This document shows, in pieces, positions 1-11,392 of a stretch of DNA of 64,000 nt. This stretch comes from Bisporella sp. PMI_857. Lineage: Eukaryota; Ascomycota; Leotiomycetes; Helotiales; Helotiaceae. Below the pieces are notes generated by a model, which made no database searches, was not told the DNA's origin, and saw only the letters and a program-made list of their open reading frames with translations. The translations under genes were made by a program, and so were the position numbers. Each line of letters begins with the position of its first letter. Position 1 is the stretch's first letter. The stretch is taken from positions 248,001-312,000 of the forward strand of contig JAJSPD010000052.1 of assembly GCA_021307315.1 (NCBI GenBank), in the 5' to 3' direction.

Positions 1-411
1 CGTTTGGCACTTGGCACCTAACGCCACGAGTTCTAGATACCATCCCCCACGGGGTTAAATGCTCATTTTTGGTCTGTGCGGCTGGGAAATTTTAATGCTC
101 GACCCGAACTGACCGAGAGATAGTACGTTTGACTTCGCAGGCACATCAATTATGCTGAGTCTTGGCGTGAATGTTGTGTGGAGAGGCATAGAAGCCGAGG
201 CGAGAATTCTACTGTAGAAACCTTCTTCTGGATATCTAAGTCTCCTCTTGCAAACGCTGACGGAGGCTCTCGTGGTATATGTGCTCCTACCTACCTAAAG
301 ATATATTGCATTAATATCCCAAGTTTAGATTTCATAATTAAGCAACGCTCTCTTTGACCTTCATTAGTATTCTTTCGATTTATTTTTTGTTGCCTTTGTA
401 TGATCTCCACC
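1..411. other. Upstream region of the SGNH esterase gene
   Basis: This stretch contains no convincing ORF. It presumably holds the promoter and 5' UTR of the esterase gene that starts at 412. I see no repeat or RNA gene in it. Confidence 0.4.
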
Positions 412-2156
412 ATGAGGGGCTTCCACAAAAGAGCTATTGTACTTGCCTCTTTGCAGTCATTAGTGGTTGTTGCATTCCCTCAAAGCTATCCCGAAAATAT
501 TTTTTCAAGGCAAGCACCTACCCCGGATGTGCAAGATCTTGGATTCGTGCGGAAGTGGGCAGCGATCGGAGACTCATAGTAAGCCACTGCTGGGTTTTAC
601 CCCGAAGACTTGAGCTGCAGGCTAATTGTATTTAAAAAAAAAAAGCTCTGCCGGAATCGGGGCAGGAAAAAAAATAGCAGATTCTGGGAGCTGCGCGCGA
701 TATGATAATTCATATCCTGTTTTGATAAACTCATATGAGTTGATGCCAGACGATCCCGTTCCAGCTTTTGAATACCTTGCCTGCTCTGGTGCTACGACAC
801 CTGAAGTTTTAGCGAATCAAAGCTCGAAACTTACTGATTCATACGATCTCATCACTGTGAGCACTGGTGGGAATGATGTTGGTCTCAAAGATATTCTCAA
901 CGCATGCATTTACCAATGGTTTTCAAGGGGCGACGCTGCTTGCGATAATCAGCTAGATGAAACGGCCAGGTTGATTAATGACACATTACCTGGGAACCTT
1001 GATAATCTCATGACAGCCTTGAAGCCGAAGATCAACAACCTCAGGAAAATCTACTTCACAGGCTACGCCAAATTCTTTGCCGAAACCTCCACAGAGTGCG
1101 ATGGTGTGACCTGGGCATTTTGGTTCCAGTTTGGTACAAGACAATTCCTTACTCAAGCACGGCGTAAGAGGATGAACGATCTGACTCTCGCGGTGAACAA
1201 GGCAATTAGTGACGCTGTCGCGAGAGCTGGAGATTCATTCGCATTTGTCGATTACGACCAGCACTTCACGGACCTCCAAGGACTCTTCTGCCAAGACGGT
1301 GTAAAGGAGCCGGACGGGAATCGTGACGGTCTTCTATTCTTCGAGTGGAACACCAATAGCGAAACTACCAATCTAAAGAGAAGCGAGATATCTGATGACG
1401 ATCTCCCGACAATTTCAGAGGATGAGTTCCTGGCTATACTGGAAGCACGCCAGACTAACAACGGATCAACCGACGGATCAACCACCCCATCATTATCTTT
1501 CGAAGACTCGATCCTCAATTTGGTAACACAGGCACTGGCCGACAACTCATCGCTACAATTGTCTTTGCCGGATAACAGCGGGCCAGACCCAGGTTGTCGT
1601 GGCCGTTGTCTCGGCTTCTTAGAAAACCTAATACCCGATACCATCGGACGGGTTTTCCATCCACGACCAGGAGGACACGCCATCATTGCTAACCTTGTGA
1701 TCTGGAACATTGCGCTTACCCAGTCTAAGACTCCCGGAGGTGGTGGGGCTTGGGGCCCCGAGATTGTCGAACCGCTTTCTTCATGTCCGCTTCCAGGCAA
1801 CTCAACAAAGCAATGCGCGCCTCCTAATGGTTGCTCATGTCAGGATGCTGATAGAAATTTTGTTGACTCGGCAACTTCATCTTGTTGTTCGACTGCAGGG
1901 GGAAAAGCTGCTGGTAGGTCACTAAGTCCGTTGGAAATTCGACCGTGCTAACCTATTCTCATTAGCAAACGGAACATCTGGTCCTATGGTTGTAAGTGTT
2001 ATCCTTAGCTTTCTGATGCCTCAGTTATTTGGGAAGCTGGCTAACCTAAGCGAACTGCCACAGTGTCAGGCAGTGCCAGGGTTTGATTGTACAGTTAGAG
2101 ATACATTTGGTGCATGCTGCACTGGCCAAGCCGCCGGAAATGTGTTGTGCTCTTAG
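412..2156 (+). CDS. Secreted SGNH/GDSL-type esterase with Cys-rich tail
   Basis: My model has four exons, 412-578, 646-1913, 1966-1991 and 2064-2156, giving 517 aa. Exon 1 encodes a hydrophobic N-terminus (MRGFHKRAIVLASLQSLVVV) that looks like a signal peptide. It ends inside the GDS motif, and splicing gives GDSYSAGIGAG with the nucleophilic Ser at about residue 55. Block III is STGGNDVGL, and a C-terminal FHPRPGGHAIIAN supplies the likely catalytic His. This is the SGNH hydrolase family, so it is probably an extracellular ester hydrolase; the substrate is unknown. After the hydrolase domain comes a Cys-rich tail with two similar modules (CSCQDADRNF...CCSTAGGKAA and FDCTVRDTFGACCTGQAAG). The last two introns fall inside this tail. 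The first intron ends in a poly-A run before AG, so that acceptor is the least certain. The family call is firm; exact ends are less so. Confidence 0.85.
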
Positions 2157-3172
2157 AAGACAGGATACTGTGACCAAGAACTAGAATGACGGTGGGAGGT
2201 TTCCCTCAAAAACTGATTGCAATTTAGGCAGATATAGAATTACTTAGAGGCTATGATACCAAAGTTCCTTTTTTACTCTACTAAACTACTATACAGCAAG
2301 CCAGCTGCTGTTTTCGGGTGGTGTAGGACGCTGTTTTTAGGGCCAATTTGCCAGAATCTCGCGCTGCTCGACTAATTCGCGTTCCCTAATGTTGGCGAGG
2401 CCAAAAAAAGGATACCATCAACTTCTTAACCAGTAGAGGGAGATATGACTGACAAAAGAACGTCCACTAGGTGGAGTATAATGTGTCAAAATGGGAATTC
2501 CATCAATGGTGGAGTCACGAAGTCCACCACTAACATTGAAGATAGTAGTGTCGTAATAATTTCCATTTCACACTCATAGATCACAAAGTATAGAGAACAG
2601 GACATCCTTCAAATTGCTAATGTTTAAACATCATTGTAAGCGCTCGCAAAGTGGCACGGCATTTTAGCAGCTGCAGGAACACTAGGCACTTCTCTAGGTC
2701 GTCACCAATCCTGGCGTTTCCTTACATAACTTTCTCGTTTTCACTTTCTGATCAGCCAGTTTAGAGAGCAGAAGATGGATACTCTCTATTCTGTTGCGAT
2801 ACAAAATGGCCATCCTATTGCATTGCCATTTCTCCACCTTTCTCTGCCTTCCTTTCAATAGGCGGAGAGATTTGTTTATTACACGTTTGTCATGTTTCGG
2901 GTTGTGGCCTAGCTTAGCTGCTAAAAGCTCAGCTTACTTTTAAAAGGCTAAACTTATTAGTTGCGATAAGATAGTCTAACTTACTTTATGGCTCTAAGAT
3001 ACAAGCCACGAGAAAAGGGCATACATATACTAAGTTACAAAAGGGTTTTGACTTGCTGTCCTGAAGTATATTTCTTAATTGTATTATATATACATTGCTC
3101 CGCTAATAGCCTTGTCTTGTAGGAACCTAATCAGAAATGATATTCGTTGAAATAGGGTCTATCATCTGGTGG
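2157..3172. other. Gene-free AT-rich stretch
   Basis: About 1 kb with no ORF that I trust. Composition is AT-rich and stop codons are frequent in all frames. I saw no terminal inverted repeats that would define an element. Confidence 0.4.
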
Positions 3173-3892
3173 CTAGACTTCAGCACCATCAGGACCTACT
3201 ACAACTATCCTGCGAATCTCCTTATCTCTAGCTTGTAGTCGATCCCTTTCTTCGAATTTGCCTCGACCCGCGCTATCATATTCATCGCCCATTATCCTTT
3301 TCTCCGAAACAATTTCTCATTCTTGACGAAGCTTGATCCATTTTTCCCGATAATAGTTCCCGTGGACCAGCCGGCTGAGATGTAGCCAAAGGTTTTTAAT
3401 GCCTTCCAACTTTACTAATATCTTTACTATATCTTAATACAGTTGCCACGAATGGGCTTCCAGTTCGCTACTATCATTTATGCTGGTCGTATACAATGCT
3501 TCGATAGCGGCTCGTGAGGTTGTATCTACGACTCTAAGGCACAATCGAGGCAGTACAAAGTTGTGGGAAATGAAATCAATTATTCTAATCCAATTCTTGT
3601 GAAATTCCGTGCCTGGATTCAACATATTATATGCGAGAGCCGAAAACTCGATGCGGATATTGCGAAGGTATTGCAGGGAGGCAGGAGGAAGCTGCTGGAA
3701 AAATAAAGGATATGTAGTGGATCTGGGTTCTGGCGAGGAATCGCTAGGGTATGCTACAAAGGTGTTTTTGGAGAAGAATATTTCCGTGGCGTATTGGTAC
3801 ATCCTTTTTCTGACAAGGAATAGCGCTATGCAAACACCCAATAGTTGCATGGCATCGATGGATAGGCTGCATAGCGTACGGAGCAGAGGCAA
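3173..3892 (-). pseudogene. Decayed fungal hypothetical gene (YATEIFF / LRNIRIEF type)
   Basis: On the minus strand one reading frame carries a protein-like sequence from about 3892 to a stop at 3173-3175, interrupted by in-frame stops (TAA after SWQLY near 3434, TGA after KLRQE near 3330). Recognisable pieces are QYATEIFFSKNTFVAY, LRNIRIEFSALAYN and a coil-like tail rich in charged residues. The pattern 'Y..N.F ... lr.IR.lri ... LprL.L' is common in large families of short fungal hypothetical proteins with a 2EXR-like N-terminal part. Function is unknown. The two stops in otherwise continuous frame suggest a recently silenced copy. The N-terminal start is not resolved. Confidence 0.5.
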
Positions 3893-4397
3893 GCTTCAAG
3901 AGCGTTGGTACATTGTTGACAACAGTCAGTTGTAGATAGTCTACCTCCATAAAATCGGCCGATTTTAGATATGCAAATAACCAGTGTCTATATGCAAAAA
4001 GATTTAAGCTAATAAAGAAAGAGAACTGGAGGACCTTCAAATATCAAAGGCAACATTTTATGAGTCACGTGCATGTGGATGACAGGTATGATGGTGAAAT
4101 TTGAGTTAGCAATTGACATGCACTCAACGGCTTAGTTGGCTCTATTTCTAGAATTGAGTTATTTAACATATAGTAACTAGTTTTATTTTGCTTTGTGAAA
4201 TAAAATGGTTCATCAATATACTGGCTTAGCGGAGTAATGGGCAAACTCTAACCAACAGTGTGCGTGGTGGCGGCCAAACGGAACCGCGAAGGTTACAGAT
4301 TTTACCCCTGCATACAACCACAACACAAAGCTCATTAACACCTCCCCCCCCCCCCAAATTCAGTATAGCATCACAACCTAACCATTGACCTCTCAAC

Positions 4398-5885
4398 ATG
4401 CCACCTTCTCGGCCAGCAGCTGCCTTTACTCAACTGTCTGAGGAACTAATCGCGCATATCTTCTCTAATCTCGACATAAAAAGTCAAGATTGCCGACAGG
4501 AATATGCTGCCCTCTCCCTCACTTGCAAACAATTCCAGAGAATTGCCCGGCCCTTCCTGTACCGTAGGATCTCCTGGGTATTGGGTCCCAACGTTAGCCC
4601 AAATCATACCCCATCCAACGACCTGATCATTAGTAAAATCATATCCGATTTTCTTGTGCTTCTGAAATATCCTGAACGCGCTTCACTGGTGAAGCATTTC
4701 TTTGTGAGGGGACACCCTGCTACACAGCTTGGTCACCTTGGCTCTGCAATTACTTTGAACAGCAAGGAGATGGAAATAGTCGAACGGTGTATTAGTGAAG
4801 CAAAACTCACAGAGCAATGGGTGGACGGGCTGAGGCAAGGGCGTTTCGAATATTTCGCCGCACTAGTACTCTCGCGCCTTCCAGAATTGAGAGTCCTAGA
4901 TATTCAGACAGGAAACATTGGAAGCCGAGGAAGGCTTACTGGCTCCAAACTAACCCCGAATCCTTTCGAAGCTGTCCTGCGCGCAATTCTAATATCTCAT
5001 GTAAAACTACCTGAAGCTGTCTCAACATTGCAGCACTTGGAAACGGTCCGCGTCTCTGCCCTTGACAACGTCACAAATAGAAACGTGAATCCGTATGATG
5101 CACATGTTTCCTTCGAGACCATTGCGCCTCTCTTCTACCTTCAACATGTACGTATGATCCAAATTGAGAGGATTGGTTCTAGTCTTGGTAGCTGGCCAAC
5201 AAAAGAAACACCTATGGCAACAGGCTTGAGAACACTGTTCCTGCAGAGGTGCGAACTTAACGAGCAGAATCTTGACATGCTCCTCCAAGCTTCCCCAAAC
5301 CTGACCAACTTTCAATGCTTGGTTTCGATAGATGCAAATTATGTCGAAGACTGGATCAATATTGATCTGGTCCGACAGTCACTCAGTGTAGCTGCGCACT
5401 CACTAGAGAAGCTTGAATTCAGTATCGAATTATTCACCTCCACAGCCATCGACATTGGGGAACCTGGCGATTGGGGAATCAGAGGATCTTTTGGCTCATT
5501 AGTAGAATTCACGCATCTTACATACATTTCCCTGCCTTGGCCTGTCTTGTTGGGGTGGCAGGTTGAAAGTTCTGCAAAGCTTATTGATGTACTTCCTCGG
5601 GGTCTTCGCAGTCTTAGGGTAACGAGCGATATGTATGAGTGGTTCGGCTACCAATGGAGCGATTACGACCCTTGGAAGGATCATAACCCACTCCCAAGGT
5701 GGTATACCATTACGTCAAAGTTGATGGAGTACATGGAGTGCAGACCACCATGTTTAGAGAAGCTCAGTGTAACTATCACTCATGATTATAAGGAAGAAAG
5801 AGCCTTGGAGGTACAGGATATCATAGTCAGTATGGGGCGGAGTGTAGGTATCGAGGTGGATTTCATGATAGAATCAAGCATATAA
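4398..5885 (+). CDS. F-box protein with divergent leucine-rich repeats
   Basis: This is an uninterrupted ORF of 495 aa. The N-terminus reads FTQLSEELIAHIFSNLD...YAALSLTCKQFQRIARPFLYRRIS, a clear F-box at about residues 10-60. The remainder has spaced leucines (LRVLDIQTGN, LRTLFLQRCELN, LEKLEFSIELF, LRSLRVTSDMY) typical of degenerate LRR tails in fungal F-box proteins. F-box proteins usually recruit substrates to an SCF (Skp1-Cullin-F-box) ubiquitin ligase; that role is inferred, and the substrate cannot be told. Such genes are expanded in filamentous ascomycetes. A poly-C run lies just upstream at about 4345. Confidence 0.85.
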   Translation: MPPSRPAAAFTQLSEELIAHIFSNLDIKSQDCRQEYAALSLTCKQFQRIARPFLYRRISWVLGPNVSPNHTPSNDLIISKIISDFLVLLKYPERASLVKHFFVRGHPATQLGHLGSAITLNSKEMEIVERCISEAKLTEQWVDGLRQGRFEYFAALVLSRLPELRVLDIQTGNIGSRGRLTGSKLTPNPFEAVLRAILISHVKLPEAVSTLQHLETVRVSALDNVTNRNVNPYDAHVSFETIAPLFYLQHVRMIQIERIGSSLGSWPTKETPMATGLRTLFLQRCELNEQNLDMLLQASPNLTNFQCLVSIDANYVEDWINIDLVRQSLSVAAHSLEKLEFSIELFTSTAIDIGEPGDWGIRGSFGSLVEFTHLTYISLPWPVLLGWQVESSAKLIDVLPRGLRSLRVTSDMYEWFGYQWSDYDPWKDHNPLPRWYTITSKLMEYMECRPPCLEKLSVTITHDYKEERALEVQDIIVSMGRSVGIEVDFMIESSI

Positions 5886-6547
5886 ATAATGTTTAACTGT
5901 CTCTCAAAACCCAACTATGGCCGGTTCGTTGCCAGACAGATAGCGGGTCTTCTCCGCTCTATTGTTCTGTGTTTATTGGTCCCCAGACGCATATCCCAAA
6001 ACGTAAAAAGGTCCAAGAGGTTACCAAAACTCTGGAAGACGGGGCTCAGGGAAGATATCCCGGTCTCTAATCTTTTTTTGCTATTGTTTGCTCACTCCTT
6101 TGTACAAACCTAGGTATAGTGCCCCATTTGTCTTCACAACCTCACCTGTCGGTTCGCTGACAGACTCAACATCACCGTATTCACAACGGGATATTCATTA
6201 GTATCGAGGGACTAGTTATTGCATGTTATGAGGTGAGCTTGGATAAACATATTTTGTCAGCTAAATCACCACATTTGTGACAGTGCACTAGTAGAGATAA
6301 GGCCTCGCCTTCTTATATAAATTCTCGAGTTGCCCGTCAAATTGTTGGCGTATGGCCTTCTAATGACTCTGTTATGACTTGGATTTTTTTGGATTTTTGA
6401 AATGGGTGCCCATGAACAGATCCTCACACATTTCATAACCCATGTGCGCTGTCGTGTAAACCTCGGCTTCGAAATGGGTGAAGCTCCGCCAATAAGTAGG
6501 TATTTAATTCTGGTCAGCACATGGTGCCGATCTTTAAATGTTGAGAC
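5886..6547. other. Intergenic stretch without a supported gene
   Basis: Only short overlapping ORFs on both strands, with no family resemblance. It probably holds the 3' UTR of the F-box gene and spacer. Confidence 0.35.
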
Positions 6548-7045
6548 ATGTCGAGTGGGAGAACTGTAGCCCCGAACTTAATCGCTTATTCCGATGTCGA
6601 CCTCGCAACCTCACTCTGCGTATACTGTTCTGCTCATCTCGTAATCTCGCTTATTAACATACTGATAGAAGGCAAGATACAATCTCATGAGCAGTATAGC
6701 TTAGAGTGCTTTATCTGCAGGAGCATGGAATACTCCGTATGGTTAATTCTTTACGACAACATTATGTTTGTGATGTTGAGGCCTCGTGTTGCATATGATA
6801 CGTTTCCTGAAAAGAGCTTTGAGAAACAATGGATGGAAGTGTTCTTGCCGATAGGGGATGATGAATCGAAACTGAGAGTCTGTGCAACTTTGTTGCAAGA
6901 CTTCTCAGTGCTGAAGAATTGGTGTTTCAGCGCTTTAGACTTACCAGACATCCCGGAGAAGTCAGACGCTCTTGGCTGTCATGGAGGACTAGCCGGTTGG
7001 CCCATCCCGCGGCAGGTGATTAGAATTGGAAGAACCTCCAACTAA
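6548..7045 (+). CDS. Hypothetical protein, weak ORF
   Basis: Open frame of 165 aa. The middle part (residues about 75-150) looks more protein-like than background, with acidic and aromatic residues and the phrase SFEKQWMEVFLPIGDDESK. I recognise no domain. It could be a piece of a spliced gene, a relic or a chance ORF. No start context or introns help to decide. Confidence 0.2.
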   Translation: MSSGRTVAPNLIAYSDVDLATSLCVYCSAHLVISLINILIEGKIQSHEQYSLECFICRSMEYSVWLILYDNIMFVMLRPRVAYDTFPEKSFEKQWMEVFLPIGDDESKLRVCATLLQDFSVLKNWCFSALDLPDIPEKSDALGCHGGLAGWPIPRQVIRIGRTSN

Positions 7046-7755
7046 ACTGATAGACGTGAGGTGTGAGGTGAAGATAGTGATTGGAGGAGCGAAATTGGTA
7101 AGCAAGTTTGGGATGGCGGGGAATAGAGGTTTGAAGGATGGAGTGGCCTCCTAGTTTGAAAGAATAGATAAGGCTTTGAAAACCTATGAATCAATTTCAG
7201 CCATCAATGTAATAGCTAGCGGCAGGCGAATCGTTATTATCTTACCTTTCACTACCTCGCCGCTTCTATCACTATTTACTGCCGCTTGTACAAAACTTTG
7301 ACACGATTTCACTTAACAACTATATGCCACTTAGATCTTCTGTAGTGGTCCAAGCAGGCAAGCGAGTTACATGCCCTCGTCTTAGTCGTCTTTCGTAAAA
7401 GCGCCTCTCCCACAAGAATCTCCGAGCGTTCAAAATATGACGCTCAATTTTATATCTAGGGTAACGCTCTCGTAATCTCTTTCTGGGTTAATAAATACCT
7501 ATTTCCAGTCAGCCCAATAGAGGTATTGAAGTAGATAAGTGAACTGCGAAAAAAAGTTTAGGGCGAAATATATTTGTCCATGCTATCCGTACTCATCGAG
7601 TAATCCGTAGTAGAGAGAAATAACATCATTGTGGGAGATGAGGGATGTTCATTCAAATATGAACGTGGAAGTAATTCCTGTTGTCTAGGTATACTTAGTG
7701 ATACGGGCTGAGGCTCCGGATCGACCACTTCTACAAACAATTAGATCCTAGCATT
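7046..7755. other. Spacer 3' of the HET gene
   Basis: No supported coding sequence. It contains the presumed 3' UTR of the minus-strand HET gene that ends at 7756. Confidence 0.35.
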
Positions 7756-9722
7756 TCAAATCATGGAAACAGTAGCCAGTGGGGTATCAACGGCCCATTT
7801 GTGTTGTTCCTTATCCCATCCAAACTGCACAGGAGATCTCGTCCATTCTACCCGTCCAGCACGAGTGTAGACGCCCTCTACTCCTTCTTTAGCTATCAGA
7901 CCAATTGCATAGACGTAGTGGCTGGAAAACCCAAGGATCAAACACATGACCTTGGATGAGTCTGTCGCTCTCATATCCTCTTTCCAACTTGGTAAATTTG
8001 TGGTAGAGACCCTCTTCGATCCCTGAAATTTCAAATCTACTAACCGCCCACGCAATATAAGTTTTCCATGAAGTACCGGGAGCGTTTGATCCGACTCCAC
8101 CTCTGCATGTAGAACTTCAACACATTGTTTGATACCTCTGGCGCTATCGTCTCCTCTCAATTCATAAGATACCGAGGCAATAATCGACGCCCAAGACCAA
8201 CTCGGAGCAGCAAAGTTCGTCGGCCGTGCAGCTGTCTCTGGCTTCTTGACCCACCACAGTAAGTCTCTCCAAAGCTCTTTCCTCCACAAGCCCACCAAAA
8301 AATCGTCTTCGAATAAGATGGAAGCGGCTTGTGCAACACCTAGCAATGCCGCCACTTTATCTGTCTCCTTCGTCATCTCACGTTCTGAGTAAGTTTCCAC
8401 AACCTTTTTCCAGGATTCGTAAAATCTGGTATGGCTTGGCAGATGATCGCTGGCTCCGAGAACTGCGTCTTTGAAGAACCGTAGATCGTCCAATTTGAGA
8501 TCTGCGTCGTAAAATCTCGGAATACCTCCAGGGAATGACTCGGATGCATTAACAGAAAGGCAATCCCAATACAATTCTTCATTGGAATAACTGAGAACCC
8601 GCGGGGAGAGGAGTTGCTCTTGCAGGATCCAAGCTCTCGTATCCAATACCGTTCGCGGCCGTGCTCCATCGTTAGTAAAGCGGCGATCAGCAAACACGTA
8701 TTTGGCAGTACCGTCTGGCCATGGGGACTTCACGTTGAATGGCCGTGTGTGGAGTCTTGAGCGAGGGCGGAATATTCCTTTATTCTCTTTCGTAGGATCC
8801 GCAGCTGCAGATATTGTTAGTGTTGAGTTGTGGTATATCCTGGTCATCTCCTTCGCCTCTGCTTGCCAGTCGCCTTCAGAGTCTTGAATAATACAAAGAG
8901 CATCGATCCAAAGGTACCGAACGCCGAACTTTCTTGTAATTAAGATTGCATCTTGCATAATTTGAGGCAGAGTTGAAAGCGGGATAGAGGTATGGTAAGC
9001 CTCCAAGTTCGATGTAGTGGTCTGGTAGTCTGAGGCTCTATCTTGGTTCCATCGATAGCTCAAGGTGAAATATAGAGCTTTGAAGTCTCCACCATAACAC
9101 AATCTGGGATTCTGAGAGCTGTCCAAGGGTCCTACATCAAGGACACGAGTTGGCAAGACCGGTAACTCGACAACACAATTATTGTGTTCCTTGACGCAAG
9201 TTGTCATCCATGCTGCGGCGATTTGAAAAGCGCAATCTGACCCCGTAGTTCGGTCATCATATTGGCATCCGACCGAGATAACATTGCCCATATATGCTGT
9301 AACCTATCAGCAATGGATAGGGGAGATAGGACAGCATACATACGATCAAGACGACCAATTTTCAGGACAGCACGGATTGTGTTCGGAAGTTCCGGTTCTT
9401 GTCTCAAGGTGGGTAGCTTTTCTACAGGTAGCCAATCAAAGAGAAGTTGGCAAATTGGACATTGAAGATTATGGGCTCCATCCTCAATTTCTCGCCACTT
9501 AAGGGTCCCGCTCCTCGACGGAAACGACCGTTCCTGGCACCTAGGGCAGGGTTTCCGATCACCTGAATTTATAGATACTGAGGCTGTCATCAAAGTCAAT
9601 GTCTCGAGTCTTTCAAGAAATTTCTGAATTGTCTCTAGATGTTCATCGGATGGGCTTTCGGTTTCGGTGATGCCTTGCTGGGGATTGGCGGTGGCTATCT
9701 TAAGCTTGCCTGGATCATCCAT
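7756..9722 (-). CDS. HET domain protein
   Basis: Two exons on the minus strand, 9722-9344 and 9296-7756, joined by a 47-nt intron (GTATGT ... TTACAG), give 639 aa. The N-terminal exon contains a CPRCQ ... LQCPICQLLFDWL segment, a possible Cys pair module. The HET domain begins near residue 195: FTLSYRWNQDRASDYQTTTSN, then LPQIMQDAILITRKFGVRYLWIDALCIIQDSEGDW and YHNSTLTISAA. A PSWSWASI motif follows about 200 residues later, as is usual for this class. HET proteins are linked to heterokaryon incompatibility and programmed cell death in filamentous ascomycetes; the trigger for this one is unknown. The gene appears intact. It is one of three HET genes in the window. Confidence 0.88.
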
Positions 9723-10135
9723 TTTCCTATATTGAGGGAGCCGTTATTGGCTGTGTATGTTGAAAGAAAAAGAAGAAACAAAATTTGTGAACCCGTTTAT
9801 CTTTACACCATGATATAATCGACGATGGACAAGATATCAATCTAAGCTAAAGGTTTCGCTAAGCCGTATGTGTTGGATATCCAGCCCCGCACGGACCACG
9901 ATCAGCTACCAGAAATCTCTCTTCATTGGACTCCATCTTTCTACCTTCACAATATAATACAGGCCTCTGCGTATTCCTATACCCCAAATCTGCCTTCGAG
10001 CATCTGTGTTTGTAAGCTTTATACAAGCATATGGAAGGAGCCGCTATCCACAATCTCTGTAAGAAACCAGGAGATAGCGGGGTAAAGCGGGGTGATTTGA
10101 CCTGGTTACTGTGTTAGGTTTCAGTGTGAGTTGAG
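9723..10135. other. Divergent promoter region between HET and kinase-like genes
   Basis: The 413-bp gap separates the start of the minus-strand HET gene (9722) from the start of the plus-strand kinase-like gene (10136), so it should hold both promoters. I see no recognisable operator. Confidence 0.4.
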
Positions 10136-11392
10136 ATGCCAGACACACTAGAAATTCGATCCCTCAAGAGGAAAAATGTGAAGTCCTTAAGTCTAGCTCA
10201 TGAAGTCAAACACGGGGGTGAACCTGCCCCTGAGGCACCACGGCGTAGGACCGGCAGCTATGTCAAGGAACAGCTCGATAGTCTCGAAGTCTTTGTTGAT
10301 TTCAAACTCGATTTGGTGCCGGAGGAATTTGAGCTAAAGGATTTAATTACTCTGAAAGAACTTCCTGATGGCATGTCTGGACAAGTGAGTTTGGTCCGGC
10401 ATGCTCCTTCGGGGGTGATGATAGCTAAGAGGGTATGTAACCAGTCCTCAGAATATAAATAATCTTTGATATAAACCAAACGATGCAGGTCGTCAATGTC
10501 TCTCACAGCTCAAAAAATCATCGTGCAATTCAAAGAGAGCTCCAAATAATGCGTGACTGCTCCTCGCAGTTTCTAGTTCAATGCTATGGCGCTTTTTACG
10601 ATAACCAGTATACCGAGGGAAGAGTTAGCATATGTATGGAACTCATGGATCTAGGGTATTTCCTCTTTGTAGCTCAGATCAAAAAGATGATGGCTAATTC
10701 ACGCTCAATATTCAGTTCTCTTGCCGACATCTCACGAAATTGTGGCCCAATACGAATAGACGTATTAGGCAAAATCGCAGAGGTTGTCCTGGGTGCCATC
10801 ACATATCTCTATTCGAACTTCAAAGTCATGCACAGAAATTTGAAGCCATCAAAGATTCTTCTGAACTCTCTCGGGCAAATTAAGCTATCCGATTTCCGAG
10901 CCTCGGGCGAGCTCATGAACTCCATCGCCGAAACTGTGGTTGGGTCTGCAGTCTGTTACATGGCCCCAGAGAGGATCCGCGGAGAGAGTTACACTATAGA
11001 GGCTGAAGTGTGGAGTTTTGGTCTCACGACCATAGAGCTCGCCATAGGAAAATTTCCATATCAGGTTACACCCGATCCAGACGATGCCACTGGGGAAGGA
11101 GTAAACATTTTGGACTTATTGCAACACATTGCCCTTGGCCCTGCACCCAAACTTCCAGAAAGCGACGCCTTCCCTGATATTTTGCGCCAAATGATTGAGA
11201 AGTGTGTACAAAAAGATCCGCAAGACAGATCAAACCCTGTTAAGTTATATGTGAGCGTAAATCTATGTCTTTAAGTCACACACTGATGGTTTATAGGAGG
11301 AGGATGCATTCATACAGGCAGGGAAACAGACGCCGGTTGACCTAACAGCTTGGCTTGCAAGCTGTAACGTACACAATATGATATGGGTGTAA
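10136..11392 (+). CDS. MAPKK-like protein kinase, probably a pseudokinase
   Basis: Three exons (10136-10432, 10489-11250, 11297-11392; introns of 56 and 46 nt, all phase 0) give 384 aa. The fold is that of Ste7/MEK-type kinases: DLITLKELPDGMSGQVSLVRH (altered Gly loop), RELQIMRDCSSQFLVQCYGAFY, a MEK-like activation loop (NSIAETVVGS), CYMAPERIRGESY and DVWS-like EVWSFGLTTIELAIGKFPY. Key residues are changed: the Lys expected in the MARK-type position is Arg (IAKRVV, residue 99), HRD is HRN (Asn216), and DFG is DFR (Arg236). By established kinase biochemistry this should abolish or cripple catalysis. The reading frame and splice sites are intact, so it may be retained as a pseudokinase scaffold. 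Alternatively it is a young, decaying paralogue. Confidence 0.75.

Noticed and set aside
7..300. Start of a gene on the left edge
   Set aside because: No frame is open over a useful length, and no motif is visible.
1252..1800. 182-codon minus-strand ORF inside the esterase
   Set aside because: It is antisense to a well-supported SGNH hydrolase exon and shows no family resemblance.
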